From Chara braunii (taxonomy: Eukaryota > Streptophyta > Charophyceae > Charales > Characeae), in contig BFEA01000296.1 in the NCBI GenBank assembly GCA_003427395.1, forward strand, positions 920,002 to 945,949: a stretch of 25,948 nucleotides of DNA. Direction: 5' to 3'. Below, in pieces: positions 10,916 to 18,568 of the stretch. The notes under the pieces are model-generated. The model worked only from the letters and a program-made list of their open reading frames with translations, made no database searches and was not told the DNA's origin. The position numbers were made by a program, and so were the translations under genes. The stretch's first letter is position 1, and each line of letters begins with the position of its first letter.

Positions 10916-11245
10916 TTTAGGCCCCAAAATAAGTTTTGGCGGGTTCCGGGTTTGGCCCCCGAATGGGACCCTGAACGCCCGAACATTCGGCCTGGTAACC
11001 ATATATACATATATACTCGTCACAAATAGGACTGCCCGGTAAACCGTAGGCAGAGAGAGAGAAGAGGACAACAAACGAGGGGCTGTATATATACACACGG
11101 AGGTCCACGGGTCGACCTCCGCACGTATGGGCGTTCGGGGTCCCGTTCGAACCCAAAGGCGTTCAGGTCACGCCAAAAACTATTCTGATGCCTAAAAATA
11201 AGTTTTGGTTTAAGTTTTTTTTGTGAGTTGTTGCCTGTTGTCCAG
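10890..11245. repeat. Foldback or MITE-like element with long imperfect terminal inverted repeats
   Basis: The left arm (about 10918-10987) and the reverse complement of the right arm (about 11118-11191) align from TAGGC..CA.AATA through GTTTTGGCG to GGGACCC.GAACGCCC. Weaker A-rich complementarity extends outward to about 10890 and 11245. The centre holds ATATATAC stretches and a GA run. It has no coding capacity, as expected of a non-autonomous element. Target-site duplications were not identified. Confidence 0.5.
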
Positions 11246-11277
11246 TGAGTCCCGTCACTCCACCAGTCGCATTTTTG

Positions 11278-12729
11278 TCATCTTGTCAATGAAGTCCATT
11301 GCGGGCCGCGTAGCTGCAGGTCAAATGGTCGGGGAGGGTGAGAGCGGGCGGTGGGGCAGGTGAGAGGGGGGGGAGTGGGGGCGGTGGATGGCTGGATGGG
11401 TGCATCGGGTATGATCGAGCTGACGGGGGGGGCAGGGGGTGACTGGGCAGGCGGCACCAGACTTGGGAGAAGGACGAAGTTGGGCTGGAGGTACAGGACT
11501 TGGAAGTCACTAAAGGGCTTCCTTTGCCAAGCTGATTCAGTTATCCTCCATGGTTTCCATGTAATATGAAGAGCGGTGTCAAGTTCTAATAACAGTTTGT
11601 TAGGGTCCTGCCAAGTCTGCATGTTGGAGTCTCGAATGACTTCCTTGGTGGGGGGGTCTTTTTCCTCAAGGAAATCACGTTTCATGGACTTCCATGCTTC
11701 CCGGGTTTTGGTCTTGATTAGCTCTTCTATTGCTTGTTGCGCCTGCAACAGACCAAGTTGGTGGTCCTTTCTTTCAAATGAGCATCTAGCTCTCCACGCC
11801 AGCATGAGGAGATGCAGCCTCGTGTATGAGAACAGGTTGGTCGCGAACAGGGACCAATTAGCCAACAGGTGGCGGTTCTCTCCAAGGAGCAGGAGGCCGA
11901 GATCCCAGGGTATGTGATACCCAGCGAGGGAGTGAAAGGCCGCATCCCACCATTGCCATAGCTGGGTGACCATTGGGCACGCCAGAAGACAATGTTTGAG
12001 GGTTGCCCTAGCCAGCGGGCGAGTGCTCTCACGGTATGCGCAGATGGGGGATAGTTTCCCTTGTTGTTCCAGGTTAGTCCTAGAGACGATCCAATCGGGG
12101 GTGGGAAGGCAGCGGTGGAGGATCTGCCATTGCAGAGACCTAAGGTTTGTGGGCATGATCCTCGCATATCTGGACCAGTCGAAAGACTGTGACAATTTAG
12201 GGTCCAATGGCGAGTCTCGAGCCCATCTGTTCGCTAACATTTGGCTGATCGGTTGGGTTTGTCGTGACATTCGGTATCCTCCTTTTACTGTGTAATTCTA
12301 GATGTGCATAGATTTGGAGCCTGGCCATTCCCACTCTGTCATATCTAAGGGAAGCTTGGCTATGGGTGTGTTGGACTCGTATGCATAGAAACCATCCTTT
12401 TGGTCCCCCACCACTCTCACTCGCACCAATCCTCCTCATTCACATGTGGTGTCTAAGTTGTCATTTCTTAACACTTTTGTGAGTGTAGCCCCGGGAAATT
12501 GAGGTTCGTAAGCTTCCAGTTCATAGGTCCTGTGACAATTCTCTTTGACTTTGAATATGACTAGGTGAACAGGAGAGTCTGAGTATCTGACCACCCAGTC
12601 CACTTCAAACCTTGAACCCTTAGGTCTCTCTGACCATAGCCATTGTCTGCAGTCCGACGTATGTCCCTCTTTTGGGTTCAGGTTCGTTGCAGCATGCCTT
12701 TGCATCTCCCGGCCAGCAGTCTTCCGCAA
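11278..12729 (-). pseudogene. LINE ORF2 3' part with zf-RVT-like domain, truncated
   Basis: Reading the - strand from 12729, one frame continues to 11278 with in-frame stops at 12436-12438 and 12298-12300. The last 330 codons are open from an internal Met at 12270. After YTVKGGYRMSRQ comes the region typical of plant and algal LINE C-termini: SLQWQILHRCLPTPDW, then SPICAYRES, then TLKHCLLACPMVTQLW. This resembles the zf-RVT domain (C-x2-C...H-x4-C...LW), but the first Cys is Ser (codon at 12049-12051). A Lys/Glu helical stretch and a Pro/Ser-rich tail (about the last 70 residues) follow. The RT and endonuclease domains are absent, so this is a fragment that would not move on its own. Confidence 0.65.
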
Positions 12730-13278
12730 TTGTCCCCACGCCTCCCTCAGTCTGAGGTGTCATCCCCACTGTCCCCGTTATCCTCAGCAGGCGGTTGGAT
12801 AAGAGAGGGGGGAGAGGGCAAGGGGGAGAAGGGGGAAAGGCGGGCAGGGGAGGAAAGATGAGGAGGGGGGGCCAACTTACCTGTGACTGATCTCATGGTA
12901 CTTTAAAAGGTTGAGTGGAATCGAATGAATCTCCTGCCAGAACGAGGGATAATACATTTTCCACATGTAGTAGCCGAGCCACCGCTACGGATGCGGTCGT
13001 TGAAGAAGGGTCGCCAGACTGTTTCGTTGGACTCTCACTAACTCATGAGGAGTTTGCAACCTCGACAACCTGTGGAGTGAGCAAACTCGAATGAATCTAT
13101 CCCTAGATATGGGGGTGTACAGACGTCTGTTCTCTAGGGCGTTGGTACATCATTACAGGTAAGTTTTTATTTTTTAGTTCCTTTTCTTTTTTTATTTCTC
13201 TTCTTTCTCCCTTCCTATTCGTAACTGTTGAATCACGACCTTCAAGGAAAACTGGGAAGGGCTGAAACAAAGTCGGTT
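12730..13278. other. No gene; purine/G-rich tract and splice-donor-like site
   Basis: A strongly purine-rich, G-rich tract occupies about 12801-12871 on the + strand, with several runs of four or more G. Two copies of a CGAATGAAT motif lie at 12919-12930 and 13085-13096. CAG|GTAAGT occurs at 13159-13164, followed by a T-rich stretch. No coding region is supported. Confidence 0.5.
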
Positions 13279-14103
13279 TCAAAAAAGAAAAAAAAAAAAT
13301 GAAACGAACGAGGATGTTGCCTCGAGGTTGGAAAACAACCTTTTGGGCTTTGTGGGAGCAAAATGGCTCCCCACTCTATTCAGGGTCAATATTTGAGGTC
13401 GCGAGAACACAGCGCACGTGCGCCATCTCGCCGTATCTTTATGTTTTGGCAAGCAGTATGCCTTTCCCTGAGTGCCGCCTCTATTCCACTCGCTGACCTT
13501 CTCAAGTCCTGCTTCCTTGTACGCCGCACAGCAAACCATAACAATCTCGTCTTCACTAATTTTACTCTGGATAAATGACGGATTACCAAAGAACAAATTT
13601 TTCATTCCTTTCCTGTAGACCACCGGACAGCACACGAAGGTATCCCCCATGTTGTGATCCAAAGGGCAACAAACCAAATCACCTAACAACTGCTGAAACG
13701 GAAACAAATCAGATGCATTAACACCCTTACCCACCTCATTGGTATCAGCAGAAAAACACGCCCTAAGCTCAATATTCATTTCCATTCCATTTGACGGAGC
13801 GGACACAAGAATGGACTGCGAAAAACAACCAGCTAAAGCTCCCTGAATACATTTGTCTAACGTCTTCAGTCTGTCCCCCTGACCAGGTCGCAAGATATTT
13901 TTGGACATTTTGATCCACCTGGGAAACTCCTTCACATGGTTCAGTCTACACGCCACATGTCCATCAATACGTTTAAACCTGGGGTCCGCCTCTTTGCACA
14001 CACACTCAAAGGTGTCACCCTTGGAGGTTTGCCGAAAGTTATGTAACTTGTCACGGACAGTTTTATTTCTACACCATACTACACGTATTCTTCGTAACAG
14101 CAT
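13279..14103 (-). pseudogene. Penelope-like RT protein, N-terminal fragment
   Basis: The ORF is 274 codons, ATG at 14103, with an in-frame stop a few codons upstream. The N-terminal ~75 residues are rich in Cys/His (ECVCKEADPRFKRIDGHVAC at residues 33-52), as in a zinc-binding pre-RT domain. Residues 150-165 (DHNMGDTFVCCPVVY) and 214-236 (KAYCLPKHKDTARWRTC, then AVFSRP) fit the pre-RT region and first RT motif of Penelope-like elements. Homology ends at about 13395. The remaining residues are a Phe-rich read-through of simple sequence. Palm motifs A-C are absent, so it cannot polymerise. It is a different family member from the element at 15207, and oppositely oriented. Confidence 0.6.
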
Positions 14104-14175
14104 TTCCTTTCAAGCCTGCGAAATATCCAACCTTATTACTAACTAGAAGAACCAGGCGCGTGTTTTTTTTTTCTT

Positions 14176-14195
14176 GTGAGGACACTTGTCCTCAC
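14176..14195. repeat. Perfect 9-bp hairpin with 2-nt loop
   Basis: GTGAGGACA and TGTCCTCAC flank CT, just after a T run. A cruciform or transposon end is possible; nothing decides between them. Confidence 0.65.
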
Positions 14196-14254
14196 GTAGT
14201 GCTACCATGCCAGAGGTAACTGTCAGGGTCCCGTTTTTAGAGGGAGCCTGAAAT

Positions 14255-14542
14255 ATGAGGGGTCATGAACTTAGTATTTTCCTCGATGTATCTGCCCTGG
14301 AAAAAGAGTCCACATACATCAAACAGAAAGGGGTATCTCTTCGACCCCTTATCAAAAAAACAAAAGAAAAGCACTTTTGGAAATGGCAAAAGCTCAGCTA
14401 CCTCGTGAAATTCCGAGATAGTTGGGAAAAAGAAAAGAAAAAGAAAATGAGGGCAGTTAAAGAAAATGCCCTCACTAAGGCTGTGGGTATGGAACGGCTA
14501 CAGTTAGCCCTGGATCTTGGCCAAATCAAAGGCTCACTGTGA
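14255..14542 (+). CDS. Unrecognised Lys-rich ORF, 95 codons
   Basis: The ORF opens with ATG and ends with TGA. It encodes a basic, probably helical protein (KKTKEKHFWKWQKLSY, then EKEKKKKMRAVKENA). No known domain, signal peptide or membrane segment is visible. It lies head-to-head with the Penelope-like fragment at 13279-14103 and could be part of a lost retroelement ORF or a chance frame. No promoter or splice evidence supports it. I would not treat it as a proven gene. Confidence 0.25.
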   Translation: MRGHELSIFLDVSALEKESTYIKQKGVSLRPLIKKTKEKHFWKWQKLSYLVKFRDSWEKEKKKKMRAVKENALTKAVGMERLQLALDLGQIKGSL

Positions 14543-14904
14543 GGCCGCGATTTTGCTTGGGGGCTGGAGTGACGTCTAACCCTTCTCAGCCACTATAAAA
14601 CAGACAGTTGTCCCCAACTGCCACACAAAGCACTCGTGCTGCCAGTGTGTGACGAACACACTTGAGTATTGTTAGTTGTTGGAGGTGTTGCCTGAGGCAA
14701 TGTGGGAGGAGGCTGGAGGTCTGCAGAGGAGCGCGAAGAGAGGAGTTGGGCGGGCCATAGCCAAGGCAGGGAGCACTTTGCTTCCCTCCCCTTGGCTGGT
14801 GCTGGTCCCACGGGACTGAGCCAGAGACGCTGTGGGACTCCGGCGGTGCGGCACGGTGAAATTTGGGTCTGGGGCCCAAATTTTACTAATTTTGGCCAAC
14901 CAAT

Positions 14905-15180
14905 TTTTCCATTTTAGTGGGAAAATGCTGCCAAAATTTTATGGCAGCGAGTAAGTGGCGGCAAGGTTGTTGACGGCGGTACCGGCGGACCAGATGTACG
15001 GCAAGTTGTTTTTCCATTTGCGTTAAGAGGTGCTGCCGAATTTTTACGACAGTAAGCGGCGGCGGTTAAGCTGCCAGTGTTAGCGGCCTCACCAGGCTGA
15101 ATAAACTTGCGACAAGTTATTTTCCCATATTTGTGGGAAAGCGCTGCCAATTTTTTTTAGCGCCAACGACAATAATTTTG
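14905..15180 (+). repeat. Three diverged tandem units of about 105-111 bp
   Basis: Each unit has a TTTTCCAT-type start, a GTGGGAAA or similar block and GCTGCC about 30 nt later, then G/C-rich GGCGGC stretches. GCTGCC-centred anchors fall at 14926, 15031 and 15142. The array ends just before the left repeat of the Penelope-like element. Confidence 0.5.
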
Positions 15181-15644
15181 ACAGCGTTATGCCTTTTGGT
15201 TGGGATAGGTGGCTGGGATAGTCGGCTCGGCATTTTCGTAGATATACGCCTTTTGGTTGGACACTATCTGGTTCTTAGGACTACCCGGTACGTATGTGGT
15301 CGGACTGTTACACTGGTGGTTTGTTCCTATGTGACGTGTGCCTCAGTGTTTTCTACGGCAAGTGGCGAAGATGTTGGGACTCGGCGCTTTCGAGGGTACG
15401 AATGAAGTCACATTACTGACTAAAATAGTACCGGCACTTTTATTTTTTATTTTTCGATTTCGGTTGATCCTTTGGATGGTTTCGGACAGGAAGCTGGTAA
15501 CTATTAGGAGTACTAGGAATGAACATGGTCGAACTGCGGTAACGGAAGTTGGGCGACGGCTATGATAGCCGGTTCAACGGTGCTCTTAGCTTTTTTAGTT
15601 GTAGGAACAGTACTTAAGCTTTGCGCATCTCGATTGTTTCCAAA

Positions 15645-15691
15645 GACCCCTGATGAGTCTGACGCGGCAATCAGACGAAACCAGTCGGGTC
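15645..15691 (+). ncRNA. Minimal type I hammerhead ribozyme, intact core
   Basis: Stem I is GACCC (15645-15649) with GGGTC (15687-15691). The invariant CTGATGA core is at 15650-15656. Stem II is GTCTGA (15657-15662) with TCAGAC (15671-15676), six perfect pairs. GAAA is at 15677-15680. A very short stem III (C-G closing two bases) leads to the GTC cleavage triplet, with the cut expected after 15686. A one-pair stem III is typical of the minimal hammerheads in Penelope-like elements, which are thought to act as dimers. It is in the sense orientation of the element. Confidence 0.88.
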
Positions 15692-15802
15692 GTCTCCGAG
15701 GTGGATTTTGGTTAACCATAGCTGCTTTGTTTCATCATATCTTTTTAATGCAGCCGGTCACGTTCGGGTTCGTTGCAAAGCTGGTCATTCTTGTCCTGTC
15801 GT

Positions 15803-15850
15803 GTCTCTCGGTCGTCGTGTCTCTTGGTCGTCGTGTCTCCTTGTCGTCTG
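15803..15850 (+). repeat. 16-bp minisatellite, three units, left pseudo-LTR
   Basis: Units start at 15803, 15819 and 15835, each a variant of GTCTCTCGGTCGTCGT. The same array occurs at the same place in the right repeat. Confidence 0.8.
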
Positions 15851-15976
15851 TTCTGGTCTTGCCTATTGTGATCATAGTCATGGTGCTGTGTATTTCGAGC
15901 GTGAACTTCCTGCCTTGACCATCCTGTGTCATCAGAGTATATCATACTTTATCTCACGAGGTAACCGTCGTAGAGA

Positions 15977-17402
15977 TTGAACTACTGTCCGCTGGCTTCG
16001 AGCTCCTTTGTCAAGACGACCAGTAATCAGGGAAACTCACAACCAAGAAATGCAGGCTGCTATAACTGCGGTCAATTAGGTCACATAGCTAGGTTTTGTC
16101 AACTTCCTGACAAGCGATTAGACAATTCTAATGCGTCCAATAGTATGGTCATAGTTCCGCACAATCCGAGCTATGAGAACAACACAGTACCACAGCAGCA
16201 ACCGACGTATCCTTACTACAATGGTGGCTACGCTGGAGGTGGAGGTCTTCGGCAGCGGGTGTCTAATCTGGAGGAACTCATCGCCAAGATCAAGGGAAAG
16301 CATGAAGGTGACGAGGCAAGGGAGAAGGAGGCTCGTGATGAGGAGGAGAGGAAGAAGACGGAAAAGGAGGAAAAGGAGAGACTGGTGAAAGACAAACGTG
16401 AACGTGAGGAGATGCATTCGGTGTTTGCTAAGGAAATGAACGCGAGGCTAGATGGGATTAGTAGTGCTATTGGTGGAAAGAAGGAAAAAGAAGACAACGA
16501 GGTGAGCAAGCTGAGAGATGAAATCGAGAGACTCAAGAAGAATCAGCGGGGTAGTAGTGCATCAACATCAACTAGCGACAAAGAGGCGGTTAAGGCACTG
16601 CATAAAGAAATTTCCGATATGAGTGCGGCATCGGAAGCGCGGTTTGGGTCGCTGGAAGACGAGATTGAGAAAAAAAGAAGATTGAGAATGGAGGCGATGG
16701 CGGACGCCGAAGCATGGAAGAGTGAGGCTTTACGACCTGGCAATAAGAGAGGGAGTTTGGCGATCGGAGCGTCTCCAACGACGCAAGCAAGGGTGCGACC
16801 ACGTGTGGTATCGACCTCGACTCCGGAAGGAACAAGGAAGGTGGGTGATGAGCATTATCGTAGTGTCGTTAAGCGTCACGGAATGGAAGTTGATTTGTTG
16901 CGAGAGATGAGTCTGAAGGAAGTCAAAGCAAGGCGGGAAGCTGAAGAAGAATTGGCGAAGGTGAGGGAGAGGCAGCTGGATGACAAGCACGAGATGGAAA
17001 TATTGCGCGAACGTATGAGGAAGTTGGAAGTTGAGAAAGGGAAATGAGGGCCGGTGACGAATCTGAAGCCACAGTTGGATAAGGCGGCGGGTGTCTCAGC
17101 GCGAAAGACTGATAAGGCTAATAAGTTGGTTAGTCCGACTATGAAAGTGGGGGAGAGGGAGAAGTTCCTGAAGAAAGTCAGGAAGGACTTGAAGAATCTT
17201 CGGAAAGAAGATGTGCAGGGCATCTATGAAAAGGAGGGGATCATGTATGACAAGTTGGATGTTACGAAGGAAGAGAGCTCAGTTACGAACAACGTGGGAA
17301 TTCAAGGACGGCGAGGGTAAAGGTAAGCAGGCGGTAGTCCACGATGTCTCGGAGGACGGAGTAAGCGAGGCAGGTGCGGATGGTGATTCGGCTACTTCGT
17401 GA
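15977..17402 (+). pseudogene. Gag-like ORF1: CCHC zinc knuckle plus long coiled coil
   Basis: The frame opens at 15974 after a stop, with no ATG before the zinc knuckle. The true start is therefore lost, or lies in an upstream exon (TCGTAG just before could be an acceptor). A perfect C-x2-C-x4-H-x4-C knuckle, CYNCGQLGHIARFC, is at 16058-16099. A Tyr/Gly/Gln-rich spacer follows, then a long Lys/Glu/Arg coiled coil from about residue 94 to 356. A TGA at 17045-17047 interrupts the frame, which continues to 17320. A frameshift near 17300 leads to a Gly/Asp/Ser-rich acidic tail ending at 17402. By analogy with Gag or LINE ORF1, it could bind and multimerise on element RNA. ORF1-like proteins are not part of classical Penelope, so the association is notable. 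Confidence 0.75.
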
Positions 17403-17450
17403 GTTCGATCCCGAGCGTGACCGATCTTTGGAGGTTAATCAACTGTTGTT

Positions 17451-17815
17451 GTAAGATCCAATTTATCTTATTGTATTTATTTTATTGATTTTTTTTATTA
17501 TAATTATAATCAAAATTGCATTCAATGAAATAAATAAATTGAACCGTAATTCATCATTTCTATTATAAGCATAAAAATAATGAAAAATCTATCATTTTAC
17601 TTATTGTAAATATCATAATTCTTTTTTCTATTTATGATTATTCTTGTATATTTTTTTCTGATTCATTCTTGTATTCATTTTTTATGTAGATCTTTATACT
17701 GATTATAGATTATTGATAGTATAGATAGATATACCTGTTTAGTATGAAAATTTTTTCAATTAGGACTCTTTCTATTTCGAATAGAAATAGAAAGAGTTCA
17801 TAAATAGAAATAGTC
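17451..17815 (+). other. AT-rich island between ORF1 and GIY-YIG; possible intron or organelle-derived insert
   Basis: Base composition changes abruptly to very AT-rich, while both flanks are mixed. It starts exactly at GTAAGA (17451-17456), a good donor, and GCTAG at 17830-17834 could be an acceptor. Penelope-like elements are known to keep introns, so a spliced ORF1-ORF2 transcript is possible. Alternatively it is a plastid- or mitochondrion-like insert; the style of the right end, with a long inverted repeat, suggests plastid spacer. No coding content. Confidence 0.45.
17764..17796. repeat. 13-bp perfect inverted repeat in the AT-rich island
   Basis: ACTCTTTCTATTT is mirrored as AAATAGAAAGAGT across a 7-nt spacer. 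It could form a stem-loop in RNA or mark the edge of an insertion. Confidence 0.65.
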
Positions 17816-17817
17816 GT

Positions 17818-18332
17818 TTCACGTCTACTGCTAGACTGAGGTGCAAGGTGCTTAACGCCTTTGCTAGTGTTTTATGTTGCATACTAATTGTGGAAGGGCA
17901 GATCGAATGGGGTAATAAACTGTCGAGCTACGTTATACAGGCGCAGAATGCTGGGTTTGATTTTGACAAGGGGAATGGGCATGTTGTGTATGCACTATTT
18001 TCACCTTGGTGTAAGCATCTATATATTGGTAGTACTGGCCGTGATATCTTTACTCAATGGGGTGAGCATGCTTACAGGAGTACGCAAATAACAGTGAGCA
18101 AGGAAAGGAGAAGGAATAAGAGATTGTACAGATGGGTTAGACGATGGGGTATCCACAAATACTTTATTATCCCTTGGCTCTGTGCTCCGAGGATGACATA
18201 TTGATGACTGAAAATTTTTTCATTCGGGAGTTATGTCCTTCGCTAAATATACGGGGGAGAAGTCGACGGGGGAAGAGAAGTCGTCCTGGACGAAGGGAAA
18301 GGAGGAAGGCTAGGCGTAGAGAGGGTCAATAG
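17818..18332 (+). pseudogene. GIY-YIG endonuclease domain of the Penelope-like element, one frameshift
   Basis: The open frame reaches back to about 17818. VVYALFSPWCKHLYIGSTGRD (from about 17983) gives the two GIY-YIG blocks as VYA and YIG, followed by QWGEH. In I-TevI-type enzymes the catalytic Arg aligns with the Gln here (CAA at 18055-18057), one G-to-A change from CGA. The frame ends at 18204. After a frameshift near 18165-18190, the next frame carries TENFFIRELCPSLN, holding the conserved Glu (18210-18212) and the C-terminal P-x-L-N. A very basic tail follows to 18332. The domain would nick target DNA for priming. Its place before the RT is the permuted arrangement. Activity of this copy is doubtful. 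Confidence 0.8.
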
Positions 18333-18568
18333 GGCCATGGAACAAATGACGTTGGTGGGCTGTTATCTTCTTATACCACATTTGATTTAAGAACGAGCAT
18401 TTCGTTGCGGATTTTGGAGTATTGTAGGTTGCACTCATTGCACAGTTGTTTGGTTTCCTGTAAGGGTGGTTCGCACTTACTTGACCGATGGAAGATCCTT
18501 AAACGCTTGTTTGGGGGAAGCATTGTCCGGTGTAAGTACAGCACCGGTGAGTTACGATATGCTAGGGA
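18333..18568 (+). pseudogene. GIY-YIG to RT linker, probably coding remnant
   Basis: One frame is open from about 18375 to 18569 (SLRILEYCRLHSLHSC, then WKILKRLFGGS), with Cys/His residues suggestive of a small metal-binding linker. It needs frameshifts to join the domains on either side. The family of this part cannot be assigned from sequence alone. Confidence 0.35.

Larger units (their letters stand above)
15207..15948 (+). repeat. Left pseudo-LTR of the Penelope-like element
   Basis: This direct repeat is matched by 20113-20856 with roughly 35 differences by eye (about 95% identity). Differences are mostly transitions, plus small indels. It begins AGGTGGCTGGGATAG and ends ATATCATACT. Beyond both ends the two copies diverge at once. 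It contains a hammerhead motif and a 16-bp minisatellite. Short ORFs inside it are not conserved in frame and are treated as non-coding. Confidence 0.9.

Noticed and set aside
15562-15918. Hydrophobic 118-codon ORF in the left pseudo-LTR, and counterpart ORFs in the right one
   Set aside because: The frame is not conserved between the two repeats and overlaps the ribozyme and minisatellite; better explained as non-coding.
16228-16536. Ser/Leu-rich minus-strand ORF opposite ORF1
   Set aside because: A mirror of the Glu/Lys-rich coiled-coil codons, with no motif of its own.
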